From the NCBI RefSeq assembly GCF_963678635.1, contig NC_087062.1:81076751-81136750 (forward strand): DNA of 60,000 bases, given 5' to 3'. The notes below the pieces were generated by a model. It did not search any database. It had not been told where the DNA came from and saw only the letters and a program-made list of their open reading frames with translations. Position numbers and translations under genes: made by a program. This document shows positions 11,265 to 25,620 of this stretch, piece after piece (position 1 is the stretch's first letter; the number at the start of each line of letters is the position of its first letter). The DNA comes from Symsagittifera roscoffensis. Its lineage: Eukaryota; Xenacoelomorpha; Acoela; Convolutidae.

Positions 11265-14200
11265 TGTGAAACTTGCAGTGATCTATTTAGTGCAGGACTT
11301 GCAGTGCAAGAGACTTGCAGTGGTGATCTATTTAGTGCTTGATTTGCAGTGCAAGAGACTTGCAGTGATCTAGTTAGTGCATGGTTTGCAGTGCAAGAGA
11401 CTGGCAGTGATCTATTAAGTGCACAATTTGCAGAGCAAGAGACTTGCAGTGGTCTATTTAGTGCATGAATTGCAGTGCAAGATACTTACAGTGATCTATT
11501 TAGTGCATGGTTTTCAGTGCAAGAGCCTGGCAGTGATCTATTTAGTGCATGAATTGCAGTGCAAGAGACTTGCAGTGATCAATTTAGTGCATGATTTGCA
11601 GTGCAAGAGACTTGCAGTGATCTATTTAAGGCATGATTTGCAGTGCAAGAGACTTGCAGTGATCTATTTAGTGCATGGTTTGCAGTGCAAGAGACTTGCA
11701 GTGATCTACTTAGTGCAGGGTTTGCAGTGCAAGAGACTGGCATTGATCTATTAAGTGCACGATTTGCAGTGCAAGAGACTTGCGGTGATCTATTTAGTGC
11801 ATGGTTTTCAGTGCAAGAGACTGGCAGTGATCTATTTAGTGCATGATTTGCAGTGCAAGAGACTTGCAGTGATCTATTTAGTGCATCACTTGCAGTGCAA
11901 GAGACTTGCGGTGATCTATTTAGTGCTTGATTTGCAGTGCAAGGTACTTACAGTGATCTATTTAGTGCATGGTTTTCAGTGCAAGAGACTGGCAGTGATC
12001 TATTTAGTGCATGATTTGCAGTGCAAAGAACTTGCGGTGATCTATTTAGTGCATGATTTGCAGTGCAAGAGACTTGCAGTGGTCGTCTATTTAGTGCATG
12101 ATTTGGAGTGCAAGGTACTTACAGTGATCTATTTAGTGCATGGTTTTCAGTGCAAGAGACTGGCAGTGATCTATTTAGTGCATGATTTGCAGTGCAAGAG
12201 ACTTGCAGTGATCTATTTATTGCATGATTTGCAGTGCAAGGAACTTGCGGTGATCTATTTAGTGCATGATTTGCAGTGCAAGAGACTGGCAGTGATCTTT
12301 TAATTGCACAATTTGCAGTGCAAGAGACTGGCATTGATCTATTAAGTGCACGATTTGCAGTGCAAGACACTTGCGGTGATCTATTTAGTGCATGATTTGC
12401 AGTGCAAGAGACTTGCGGTGATCTATTTAGTGCATCATTTGCAGTGCAAGAGACTTGCAGTGATCTACTCAGTGCATGGTTTGCAGTGCAAGAGACTGGC
12501 ATGGATCTATTAAGTGCACGATTTGCAGTGCAAGAGACTTGCAGTGGTCTATTTAGTGCATGAATTGCAGTGCAAGAGAATTGCAGTGATCTACTTAGTG
12601 CATGGTTTGCAGTGCAAGAGACTTGCAGTGATCTATTTAGTGCACAATTTGCAGTGCAGCAGACTTGCAGTGGTCTATTTATTGCATGATTTGCAGTGCA
12701 AGATACTTAAAGTGATCTATTAAGTGCATGATTTGCAGTGCAAGAGACTTGCGGTGATCCATTTAGTGTATGATTTGCAGTGCAAGAGACTTGCAGTGAT
12801 CTACTTAGTGCATGATTTGCAGTGCAAGAGACTTGCAGTCATCTATTTAGTGCATGATTTGGAGTGCATGAGACTTGCAGTGATCTATTTAGTGCATGGT
12901 TTGCAGTGCAAGAGACTGGCAGTGATCTTTTAATTGCACGATTTGCAGTGCAAGAGACTTGCAGTGGTCTACTTAGTGCATGATTTGCAGTGCAAGAGAC
13001 TTGCAGTGATCTATTTAGTGCATGATTTGGAGTGCAAGAGACTTACAGTGATCTATTTAGTGCATGGTTTTCAGTGCAAGAGCCTGGCAGTGATCAATTT
13101 AGTGCATGATTTGCAGTGCAAGAGACTTGCAGTGATCTATTTAGTGCATGATTTGCAGTGCAAGAGACTTGCAGTGATCTATTTAGTGCACAATTTGCAG
13201 TGCAACAGACTTGCAGTGGTCTATTTATTGCATGATTTGCAGTGCAAGATACTTAAAGTGATCTATTAAGTGCATGATTTGCAGTGCAAGAGACTTGCAG
13301 TGATCTGTTTAGTGCATGATTTGCAGTGCAAGAGACTTGCGGTGATCCATTTAGTGTATGATTTGCAGTGCAAGAGACTTGCAGTGATCTACTTAGTGCA
13401 TGATTTGCAGTGCAAGAGACTTGCAGTGATCTATTTAGTGCATGATTTGGAGTGCAAGAGACTTGCAGTGATCTATTTAGTGCATGGTTTGCAGAGCAAG
13501 AGACTGGCAGTGATCTTTTAATTGCACGATTTGCAGTGCAAGAGACTTGCAGTGGTCTATTTAGTGCATGATTTGCAGTGCAAGATACTTACAGTGATCT
13601 ATTTAGTGCATGGTTTGCAGTGCAAGAGACTTGCAGTGATCTACTCAGTGCATGGTTTGCAGTGCAAGAGACTGGCATGGATCTATTAAGTGCACAATTT
13701 GCAGTGCAAGATACTTGAAGTGATCTATTTAGTGCATGGTTTTCAGTGCAAGAGACTGGCAGTGATCTATTAAGTGCATGATTTGCAGTGCAAGAGACTT
13801 GCAGTGATCTGTTTAGTGCATGATTTGCAGTGCAAGAGACTTGCGGTGATCCATTTAGTGTAAGATTTGCAGTGCAAGAGACTTGCAGTGATCTACTTAG
13901 TGCATGATTTGGAGTGCAAGAGACTTGCAGTGATCTATTTAGTGCATGGTTTGCAGTGCAAGAGACTGGCAGTGATCTTTTAATTGCACGATTTGCAGTG
14001 CAAGAGACTTGCAGTGGTCTATTTAGTGCATGATTTGCAGTGCAAGAGACGTGCAGTGATCTATTTAGTGCATAATTTGCAGTGCAAGGGACTTTCATTG
14101 ATTTACTAAGTGCATGATTTGCAGTGCAAGAGATGTGCAGTGATCTATTTAGTGCATAGTTAGCAGTGCAAGGGTTTTGCAGTGATCTATTAAGTGCATG

Positions 14201-15199
14201 ATTTGCAGTGCAAGATACTTAAAGTGATCTATTAAGTGCATGATTTGCAGTGCAAGAGACTTGCAGTGATCTGTTTAGTGCATGGTTTGCAGTGCAAGAG
14301 ACTTGCGGTGATCCATTTGGTGTATGATTTGCAGTGCAAGAGACTTGCAGTGATCTACTTAGTGCATGATTTGCAGTGCAAGAGACTTGCAGTGATCTAT
14401 TTAGTGCATGATTTGGAGTGCAAGAGACTTGCAGTGATCTATTTAGTGCATGGTTTGCAGTGCAAGAGACTAGCAGTTATCTTTTAATTGCACGATTTGC
14501 AGTGCAAGAGACTTGCAGTGGTCTATTTAGTGCATGATTTGCAGTGCAAGATACTTACAGTGATCTATTTAGTGCATGGTTTTCAGTGCAAGAGACTGGC
14601 AGTGATCTTTTTAGTGCAAGATTTGCAGTGCAAGGTACTTGCAGTGATCTATTTAGTGCATGATTTGCAGTGCAAGAGACTTGCAGTGATCTACTCAGTG
14701 CATGGTTTGCAGTGCAAGAGACTGGCATGGATCTATTAAGTGCACGATTTGCAGTGCAAGAGACTTGCAGTGGTCTATTTAGTGCATGAATTGCAGTGCA
14801 AGAGACTTGCAGTGATCTACTTAGTGCATGGTTTGCAGTGCAAGAGACTGGCATGGATCTATTAAGTGCACAATTTGCAGTGCAACAGACTTGCAGTGGT
14901 CTATTTATTGCATGATTTGCAGTGCAAGATACGTGAAGTGATCTATTTAGTGCATGGTTTTCAGTGCAAGAGACTGGCAGTGATCTATTAAGTGCATGAT
15001 TTGCAGTGCAAGAGACTTGCAGTGATCTGTTTAGTGCATGATTTGCAGTGCAAGAGACTTGCGGTGATCCATTTAGTGTATGATTTGCAGTGCAAGAGAC
15101 TTGCAGATATCTACTTAGTGCATGATTTGGAGTGCAAGAGACTTGCAGTGATCTATTTAGTGCATGGTTTGCAGTGCAAGAGACGGGCAGTGATCTTTT

Positions 15200-15760
15200 A
15201 ATTGCACGATTTGCAGTGCAAGAGACTTGCAGTGGTCTATTTAGTGCATGATTTGCAGTGCAAGATACTTACAGTGATCTATTTAGTGCATGGTTTTCAG
15301 TGCAAGAGACTGGCAGTGATCTTTTTAGTGCAAGATTTGCAGTGCAAGATACTTGCAGTGATCTATTAAGTGCATGATTTGCAGTGCAAGAGACTTGCGG
15401 TGATCTATTTAGTGCATGATTTGCAGTGCAAGAGACTTACAGTGATCTACTTAACGCATGGTTTGCAGTGCAAGAGACTGGCATTGATCTATTAAGTGCA
15501 CGATCGCAGTGCAAGAGAATTGCAGTGATCTTTTTAGTGCATGATTTGCAGTGCAAGAGACTTGCAGTGATCTTTTTCGTGCACGGTTTGCAGTGCAAGA
15601 GACTTTCAGTGGTATATTTAGTGCATGATTTGCAGTGCAAGAGACTTGCAGTGATCTATTTAGTGCATGGTTTTCAGTGCAAGAGACTTTCAGTGGTCTA
15701 TTTAGTGCATGATTTGCAGTGCAAGAGACTTGCAGTGATCTATTTAGTGCATAGTTAGCA
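15200..15760. repeat. Satellite block duplicated at +3,690 bp
   Basis: A block with unusual variants (CTTAACGCATGG, GTGCACGATCGCAG, GAGAATTGCAG) recurs in the same order at about 18,890-19,450, an offset of 3,690 bp. Shared rare variants mark a segmental duplication within the array rather than convergent mutation. Confidence 0.8.
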
Positions 15761-15964
15761 GTGCAAGGGTTTTGCAGTGATCTATTAAGTGCATGATTTG
15801 CAGTGCAAGAGACTTTGAGTGATCTATTTAGTGCATGATTCGCGGTGCAAGAGACTTGCAGTGGTTCATATAGTGCAAGATTTGCAGTGCAAGAGACTTG
15901 CAGTGATCTATTAAGTGCATGATTTGCAGTGCAAGTTTCTTGCAGTAATCTCTTTAGTGCAAGA

Positions 15965-18130
15965 GACTGGCAGTGATCTATTCAATGGCAGTGATCTATT
16001 CAATTGCAGTGATCTTTTTAGTGCATGATTTGCAGTGCAAGAGACTTGCAGTGATCTTTTTGGTGCACGGTTTGCAGTGCAAGAGACTTTCAGTGGTCTA
16101 TTTAGTGCATGATTTACAGTGCAAGAGACTTGCAGTGCATCTATTTAGTGCATAGTTAGCAGTGCAAGGGTTTTGCAGTGATCTATTAAGTGCATGATTT
16201 GCAGTGCAAGAGACTTTGAGTGATCTATTTAGTGATCTTTTGCAGTGATCTTTTTGGTGCACGGTTTGCAGTGCAAGAGACTTTCAGTGGTCTATTTAGT
16301 GCATGATTTGCAGTGCAAGAGACTTGCAGTGATCTATTTAGTGCATAGTTAGCAGTGCAAGGGTTTTGCAGTGATCTATTAAGTGCATGATTTGCAGTGC
16401 AAGAGACTTTGAGTGATCTATTTAGTGCATGATTCGCGGTGCAAGAGACTTGCAGTGGTTCATATAGTGCAAGATTTGCAGTGCAAGAGACTTGCAGTGA
16501 TCTATTAAGTGCATGATTTGCAGTGCAAGTTTCTTGCAGTAATCTCTTTAGTGCAAGAGACTGGCAGTGATCTATTCAATGCATAATTTACAGTGCAAGA
16601 GACGTGCAGTGATCTATTTCGTGCATTATTTGCAGTGCAAGGGACTTGCAGTGATCTATTAAGTGCATGATTTGCAGTGCAAGAGACTTTGAGTGACCTA
16701 TTTAGTGCATGATTCGCAGTGCAAGAGACTTGTAGTGGTTCATATAGTGCATGATTTGCAGTGCAAGTGACTTGCAGTGATCTATTAAGTGCATGATTTG
16801 CAGTGCAAGTTTCTTGCAGTAATCTCTTTAGTGCAAGAGACTGGCAGTGATCTATTCAATGGCAGTGATCTATTCAATTGCAGTGATCTTTTTAGTGCAT
16901 GATTTGCAGTGCAAGAGACTTGCAGTGATCTTTTTGGTGCACGGTTTGCAGTGCAAGAGACTTTCAGTGGTCTATTTAGTGCATGATTTGCAGTGCAAGA
17001 GACTTGCAGTGATCTATTTAGTGCATGGTTTTCAGTGCAAGAGACTTTCAGTGGTCTATTTAGTGCATGATTTGCAGTGCAAGAGACTTGCAGTGATCTA
17101 TTTAGTGCATAGTTAGCAGTGCAAGGGTTTTGCAGTGATCTATTAAGTGCATGATTTGCAGTGCAAGAGACTTTGAGTGATCTATTTAGTGCATGATTCG
17201 CGGTGCAAGAGACTTGCAGTGGTTCATATAGTGCAAGATTTGCAGTGCAAGAGACTTGCAGTGATCTATTAAGTGCATGATTTGCAGTGCAAGTTTCTTG
17301 CAGTAATCTCTTTAGTGCAAGAGACTGGCAGTGATCTATTCAATGGCAGTGATCTATTCAATTGCAGTGATCTTTTTAGTGCATGATTTGCAGTGCAAGA
17401 GACTTGCAGTGATCTTTTTGGTGCACGGTTTGCAGTGCAAGAGACTTTCAGTGGTCTATTTAGTGCATGATTTGCAGTGCAAGAGACTTGCAGTGCATCT
17501 ATTTAGTGCATAGTTAGCAGTGCAAGGGTTTTGCAGTGATCTATTAAGTGCATGATTTGCAGTGCAAGAGACTTTGAGTGATCTATTTAGTGATCTTTTG
17601 CAGTGATCTTTTTGGTGCACGGTTTGCAGTGCAAGAGACTTTCAGTGGTCTATTTAGTGCATGATTTGCAGTGCAAGAGACTTGCAGTGATCTATTTAGT
17701 GCATAGTTAGCAGTGCAAGGGTTTTGCAGTGATCTATTAAGTGCATGATTTGCAGTGCAAGAGACTTTGAGTGATCTATTTAGTGATCTTTTGCAGTGAT
17801 CTTTTTGGTGCACGGTTTGCAGTGCAAGAGACTTTCAGTGGTCTATTTAGTGCATGATTTGCAGTGCAAGAGACTTGCAGTGATCTATTAAGTGCATGAT
17901 TTGCAGTGCAAGTTTCTTGCAGTAATCTCTTTAGTGCAAGAGACTGGCAGTGATCTATTCAATGGCAGTGATCTATTCAATTGCAGTGATCTTTTTAGTG
18001 CATGATTTGCAGTGCAAGAGACTTGCAGTGATCTTTTTGGTGCACGGTTTGCAGTGCAAGAGACTTTCAGTGGTCTATTTAGTGCATGATTTGCAGTGCA
18101 AGAGACTTACAGTGCATCTATTTAGTGCAT
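15965..18130. repeat. Higher-order satellite block marked by CTATTCAATGGCAG
   Basis: The irregular junction CTATTCAATGGCAGTGATC followed by CTATTCAATTGCAG breaks the 42-bp register and recurs at about 15,977, 16,851, 17,335 and 17,954 (spacings about 874, 484 and 619 bp). A second irregular junction, TTAGTGATCTTTTGCAG, occurs near 16,230, 17,587, 17,781 and 18,205. Together they show repeated unequal exchange in this part of the array. Confidence 0.8.
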
Positions 18131-21100
18131 AGTTAGCAGTGCAAGGGTTTTGCAGTGATCTATTAAGTGCATGATTTGCAGTGCAAGAGACTTTGAGTGA
18201 TCTATTTAGTGATCTTTTGCAGTGATCTTTTTGGTGCACGGTTTGCAGTGCAAGAGACTTTCAGTGGTCTATTTAGTGCATGATTTGCAGTGCAAGAGAC
18301 TTTGAGTGATCTATTTAGTGCATGATTCGCGGTGCAAGAGACTTGCAGTGGTTCATATAGTGCAAGATTTGCAGTGCAAGAGACTTGCAGTGATCTATTA
18401 AGTGCATGATTTGCAGTGCAAGTTTCTTGCAGTAATCTCTTTAGTGCAAGAGACTGGCAGTGATCTATTCAATGCATAATTTACAGTGCAAGAGACGTGC
18501 AGTGATCTATTTCGTGCATTATTTGCAGTGCAAGGGACTTGCAGTGATCTATTAAGTGCATGATTTGCAGTGCAAGAGACTTTGAGTGACCTATTTAGTG
18601 CATGATTCGCAGTGCAAGAGACTTGTAGTGGTTCATATAGTGCATGATTTGCAGTGCAAGTGACTTGCAGTGGTCTATTAAGTGCATGATTTGCAGTGCA
18701 AGAGACTTGAAGTGATCTGTTTAGTGCATGATTTGCAGTGCAAGAGACTTGCGGTGATCCATTTAGTGTATGATTTGCAGTGCAAGAGACTTGCAGATAT
18801 CTACTTAGTGCATGATTTGGAGTGCAAGAGACTTGCAGTGATCTATTTAGTGCATGGTTTGAAGTGCAAGAGACTGGCAGTGATCTTTTAATTGCACGAT
18901 TTGCAGTGCAAGAGACTTGCATTGGTCTATTTAGTGCATGATTTGCAGTGCAAGATACTTACAGTGATCTATTTAGTGCATGGTTTTCAGTGCAAGAGAC
19001 TGGCAGTGATCTTTTTAGTGCAAGATTTGCAGTGCAAGATACTTGCAGTGATCTATTAAGTGCATGATTTGCAGTGCAAGAGACTTGCGGTGATCTATTT
19101 AGTGCATGATTTGCAGTGCAAGAGACTTACAGTGATCTACTTAACGCATGGTTTGCAGTGCAAGAGACTGGCATTGATCTATTAAGTGCACGATCGCAGT
19201 GCAAGAGAATTGCAGTGATCTTTTTAGTGCATGATTTGCAGTGCAAGAGACTTGCAGTGATCTTTTTGGTGCACGGTTTGCAGTGCAAGAGACTTGCAGT
19301 GGTCTATTTAGTGCATGATTTGCAGTGCAAGAGACTTGCAGTGATCTATTTAGTGCATGGTTTTCAGTGCAAGAGACTGGCAGTGATCTATTTAGTGCAT
19401 GATTTGCAGTGCAAGAGATGTGCAGTGATCTATTTAGTGCATAGTTAGCAGTGCAAGGGTTTTGCAGTGATCTATTAAGTGCATGATTTGCAGTGCAAGA
19501 GACTTTGAGTGATCTATTTAGTGCATGATTCGCGGTGCAAGAGACTTGCAGTGGTTCATATAGTGCAAGATTTGAAGTGCAAGAGACTTGCAGTGATCTA
19601 TTAAGTGCATGATTTGCAGTGCAAGATTCTTGCAGTAATCTCTTTAGTGCAAGAGACTGGCAGTGATCTATTCAATGCATAATTTACAGTGCAAGAGACG
19701 TGCAGTGATCTAATTCGTGCATTATTTGCAGTGCAAGGGACTTGCAGTGATATATTAAGTGCATGATTTGCGGTGCAAGAGACTTTGAGTGACCTATTTA
19801 GTGCATGATTCGCAGTGCAAGAGACTTGTAGTGGTTCATATAGTGCATGATTTGCAGTGCAAGTGACTTGCAGTGGTCTATTAAGTGCATGATTTGCAGT
19901 GCAAGAGTCTTGCAGTAATCTATTCAGTGCAAGAGACTGGCAGTGATCTATTCAATGCATGATTTGCAGTGCAAGAAAGTTGTAATGGTCTATTTATTGC
20001 AAGAGACTTGCAGTGATCTATTAAGTGCATCATTTGCAGTGCATGAGTCTTGCAGTAATCTATTTAGTGCATGAGACTTGCAGTGATTTATTCAATGCAT
20101 GATTTGCAGTGCAAGAGAGTTTTAATGATCAATTTATTGCTTGATTTGCAGTGCAAGAGACTTTCAGTGATCTGTTTAGTGCATGATTTGCAGTGCAAGA
20201 GACCTTTAGTGGTTATTTAGTGCATTATTTGCAGTGCAAGAGACTGGCAGTGATCTATTAAGTGCACGAAATGCAGTGCAAGAGACTTGCAGTGGTCTAT
20301 TAAGTGCATGATTTGCAGTGCAAGAGACTTGCAGTGATCTATTTAGTGCATAATTTGCAGTGCAAGAGACTTGCAGTGATCTAATTAGTGCATGGTTTTC
20401 AGTGCAAGAGACTGGCAGTGATCTATCTAGTGCATGATTTGCAGTGCAAGAGATGTGCAGTGATCTATTTAGTGCATAATTTGCAGTGCAATGGTTTTGC
20501 AGTGATCTATTAAGTGCATGATTTGCAGTGCAAGAGACTTTGAGTGATCTATTTAGTGCATCATTCGCGGTGCAAGAGACTTGCAGTGGTTCATATAGTG
20601 CAAGATTTGCAGTGCAAGAGACTTGCAGTGATCTATTAAGTGCATGATTTGCAGTGCAAGATTCTTGCAGTAATCTCTTTAGAGCAAGAGACTGGCAGTG
20701 ATCTATTCAATGCATAATTTGCAGTGCAAGAGACGTGCAGTGATCTATTTCGTGCATAAATTGCAGTGCAAGGGACTTGCAGTGATCTATTAAGTGCATG
20801 ATTTGCAGTGCAAGAAAGTTGTAATGGTCTATTTATTGCAAGAGACTTGCAGTGATCTATTAAGTGCATGATTTGCAGTGCATGAGTCTTGCAGTAATCT
20901 ATTTAGTGCATGAGACTTGCAGTGATTTATTCAATGCATGATTTGCAGTGCAAGAGAGTTTTAATGATCAATTTATTGCTTGATTTGCAGTGCAAGAGAC
21001 TTTCAGTGATCTGTTTAGTGCATGATTTGCAGTGCAAGAGACCTTTAGTGGTTATTTAGTGCATTATTTGCAGTGCAAGAGACTGGCAGTGATCTATTAA

Positions 21101-23829
21101 GTGCACGAAATGCAGTGCAAGAGACTTGCAGTGGTCTATTAAGTGCATGATTTGCAGTGCAAGAGACTTGCAGTGATCTATTTAGTGCATAATTTGCAGT
21201 GCAAGAGACTTGCAGTGATCTAATTAGTGCATGGTTTTCAGTGCAAGAGACTGGCAGTGATCTATCTAGTGCATGATTTGCAGTGCAAGAGATGTGCAGT
21301 GATCTATTTAGTGCATAATTTGCAGTGCAATGGTTTTGCAGTGATCTATTAAGTGCATGATTTGCAGTGCAAGAGACTTTGAGTGATCTATTTAGTGCAT
21401 CCTTTGCGGTGCAAGAGACTTGCAGTGGTTCATATAGTGCAAGATTTGCAGTGCAAGAGACTTGCAGTGATCTATTAAGTGCATGATTTGCAGTGCAAGA
21501 TTCTTGCAGTAATCTCTTTAGAGCAAGAGACTGGCAGTGATCTATTCAATGCATAATTTGCAGTGCAAGAGACGTGCAGTGATCTATTTCGTGCATAAAT
21601 TGCAGTGCAAGGGACTTGCAGTGATCTATTAAGTGCATGATTTGCAGTGCAAGAGACTTGCTGTGATCTATTTAGTGCATGGTTTTCAGTGCAAGAGACT
21701 GGCAGTGATCTATTTAGTGCATGATTTGCAGTGCAAGAGACGTGCAGTGATCTATTTAGTGCATAATTTGCAGTGCAAGGGACTTGCAGTGATCTATTAA
21801 GTGCATGATTTGTTGTGCAAGAGACTTTGAGTGACCTATTTAGTGCATGATTCGCAGTGCAAGAGACTTGTAGTGGTTCATATAGTGCATGATTTGCAGT
21901 GCAAGTGACTTGCAGTGGTCTATTAAGTGCATGATTTGCAGTGCAAGAGTCTTGCAGTAATCTATTCAGTGCAAGAGACTGGCAGTGATCTATTCGATGC
22001 ATGATTTGCAGTGCAAGAAAGTTGCAATGATCTATTTATTGCAAGAGACTTGCAGTGATCTATTAAGTGCATGATTTGCAGTGCATGAGTCTTGCAGTAA
22101 TCTATTTAGTGCATGAGACTTGCAGTGATTTATTCAACGCATGATTTGCAGTGCAAGAGAGTTTTAATGATCAATTTATTGCTTGATTTGCAGTGCAAGA
22201 GACTCTCAGTGATCTGTTTAGTGCATGATTTAGTGGTTATTTAGTGCATTATTTGCAGTGCAAGAGACTGGCAGTGATATATTAAGTGCACGAATTGCAG
22301 TGCAAGAGACTTGCAGTGGTCTGTTAAGTGCATGATTTGCAGTGCAAGAGACTTGCAGTGATCTATTTAGTACATGGTTTTCAGTGTAAGAGACTGGCAG
22401 TGATCTATTTAGCGCATAATTTGCAGTGCAAGGGACTTGCAGTGATTTACTAGGTGCATGATTTGCAGTGCAAGAGACTTTGAGTGATCTATTTAGTGCA
22501 TGATTCGCGGTGCATGAGACTTGTAGTGGTTCATATAGTGCAAGATTTGCAGTGCAAGAGACTTGCAGTGATCTATTAAGTGCATGATTTGCAGTGCAAG
22601 ATTCTTGCAGTAATCTATTTAGTGCTAGAGACTGGCAGTGATCTATTCAATGCATAATTTGCAGTGCAAGAGACGTGCAGTGATCTATTTAGTGCAGAAT
22701 TTGCAGTGCAAGGGGCTTGCAGTGATCTTATAAGTGCATGATTTGCAGTGCAAGAGACTTGCAGTGATCTCTTTAGTGCATGGTTTTCAGTGCAAGAGAC
22801 TGGCAGTGATCTATTTAGTGCATGATTTGCAGTGCAAGAGACGTGCAGTGATCTATTTAGTGCATAATTTGCAGTGCAAGGGACTTGCAGTGATCTATTA
22901 AGTTCATGATTTGCAGTGCAAGAGACTTTGAGTGATCTGTTTAGTGCATGATTTGCAGTGCAAGAGACTTTTAGTGGTTATTTAGTGCATGATTTGCAGT
23001 GCAAGAGACCGGCAGTGATCTATTAAGTGCACGATTTGCAGTGCAAGAGACGTGCAGTGATCTATTTAATGCATAATTTGCAGTGCAAGGGACTTGCAGT
23101 GATCTATTAAGTGCATGATTTGCAGTGCAAGAGAATTTGAGTGATCTGTTTAGTGCATGATTTGCAGTGCAAGAGACTTTTAGTGGTTATTTAGTGCATG
23201 ATTTGCAGTGCAAGAGACAGGCAGTGATCTATTTTTTGCATGATTTGCAGTGCAAGAGACTTTCAGTGATCTGTTTAGTGCATGATTTGCAGTCCAAGAA
23301 ACTTTTAGTGGTTATTTAGTGCATGATTTGCAGTGCAAGAGACTGGCAGTGATCTATTAAGTTCACGATTTGCAGTGCAAGAGACTTGCAGTGGTCTATT
23401 TAGTGCATGATTTGCAGTGCAAGAGACTTGCAGTGATCTATTTAGTGCATGGTTTTCAGTGCAAGAGACTGGCAGTGATTTATTTAGTGCATGATTTGCA
23501 GTGCAAGAGACGTGCAGTGATCTATTCAGTGCATAATTTGCAGTGCAGGGGACTTGCAGTGATCCATTAAGTGCATGTTTTGCAGTGCAAGAGACTTTGA
23601 GTGATCTATTTAGTGCATGATTAGCGGTGCAAGATTCTTGCAGTAATCTATATAGTGCATGATTTGCAGTGCAAGAGACTTGCAGTGATCTATTTAGTGC
23701 ATGGTTTTCAGTGCAAGAGACTGGCAGTGATCTATTCAATGCATAATTTGCAGTGCAAGAGACGTGCAGTGATCTATTTAGTGCATAATTTGCAGTGCAA
23801 GGGACTTGCATTGATCTATTAAGTGCATG

Positions 23830-25620
23830 ATTTGCAGTGCAAGAGAATTGCAGTGATCTCTTTAGTGCATGGTTTTCAGTGCAAGAAACTGGCAGTGATC
23901 TATTTAGTGAATGATTTGCAGTGCAAGATTCTTGCAGTAATCTATTTAGTGCAAGAGACTGGCAGTGATCTATTCAATGCATAATTCGCAGTGCAAGAGA
24001 CGTGCAGTGATCTATTTAGTGCATGATTTGCAGTGCAAGAGACTTGCAGTGATCTATTAAGTGCATGATTTGCAGTGCAAATTTCTTGCAGTAATCTATT
24101 TAGTGCAAGAGACTAGCAGTGGTCTATTCAATGCATAATTTGCAGTGCAAGAGACCTGCAGTGATCTATTTAGTGCATAATTTGCAGTGCAAGGGACTTG
24201 CAGTGATCTATTAAGTGCATGATTTGCAGTGCAAGAGACTTGCAGTGATCTCTTTAGTGCATGGTTTTCAGTGCAAGAGACTGGCAGTGATCTATTTAGT
24301 GCATGATTTGCAGTGCAAGAGACGTACAGTGATCTATTTAGTGCATAGTTTGCAGTGCAAGGGACCTGCAGTGATCTATTAAGTGCATGATTTGCAGTGC
24401 AAGAGACTTGCAGTGGTGATCTATTTAGTGCTTGATTTGCAGTGCAAGAGACTTGCAGTGATCTAGTTAGTGCGTGGTTTGCAGTGCAAGAGACTGGCAG
24501 TGATCTATTAAGTGCACCATTTGCAGAGCAAGAGACTTGCAGTGGTCTATTTAGTGCATGAATTGCAGTGCAAGATACTTACAGTGATCTATTTAGTGCA
24601 TGGTTTTCAGTGCAAGAGCCTGGCAGTGATCTATTTAGTGCATGAATTGCAGTGCAAGAGACCTGCAGTGATCTATTTAGTGTATGGTTTTCAGTGCAAG
24701 AGACTGGCAGTGATTTATTTAGTGCACGATTTGCAGTGCAAGAGACTTGCAGTGGTCTATTTAGTGCATGATTTGCAGTGCAAGATACTTACAGTGATCT
24801 ATTTAGTGCATGATTTGCAGTGCAAGAGACTGGCAGTGATCTATTAAGTTCACGATTTGCAGTGCAAGGGACTTGCAGTGGTCTATTTAGTGCATGATTT
24901 GCAGTGCAAGAGACTTGCAGTGATCTATTTAGTGCATGGTTTTCAGTGCAAGAGACTGGCAGTGATCTATTCAATGCATAATTTGCAGTGCAAGAGACGT
25001 GCAGTGATCTATTTAGTGCATAATTTGCAGTGCAAGGGACTTGCATTGATCTATTAAGTGCATGATTTGCAGTGCAAGAGAATTGCAGTGATCTCTTTAG
25101 TGCATGGTTTTCAGTGCAAGAAACTGGCAGTGATCTATTTAGTGAATGATTTGCAGTGCAAGATTCTTGCAGTAATCTATTTAGTGCAAGAGACTGGCAG
25201 TGATCTATTCAATGCATAATTCGCAGTGCAAGAGACGTGCAGTGATCTATTTAGTGCATGATTTGCAGTGCAAGAGACTTGCAGTGATCTATTAAGTGCA
25301 TGATTTGCAGTGCAAATTTCTTGCAGTAATCTATTTAGTGCAAGAGACTAGCAGTGGTCTATTCAATGCATAATTTGCAGTGCAAGAGACCTGCAGTGAT
25401 CTATTTAGTGCATAATTTGCAGTGCAAGGGACTTGCAGTGATCTATTAAGTGCATGATTTGCAGTGCAAGAGACTTGCAGTGATCTCTTTAGTGCATGGT
25501 TTTCAGTGCAAGAGACTGGCAGTGATCTATTTAGTGCATGATTTGCAGTGCAAGAGACGTACAGTGATCTATTTAGTGCATAGTTTGCAGTGCAAGGGAC
25601 CTGCAGTGATCTATTAAGTG
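23830..25620. repeat. ~1.23-kb duplicated satellite segment
   Basis: The segment beginning GAGAATTGCAGTGATCTC at about 23,845 recurs near 25,080 with the same series of variants (GAAACTGGCAG, TTAGTGAATGATTTG, GCAAATTTCTTGC, GACGTACAG). Further on, the variant CGCGGTGCAATAGACTTG occurs near 25,669 and 26,258, a 589-bp step (14 units plus 1 bp). Confidence 0.75.
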
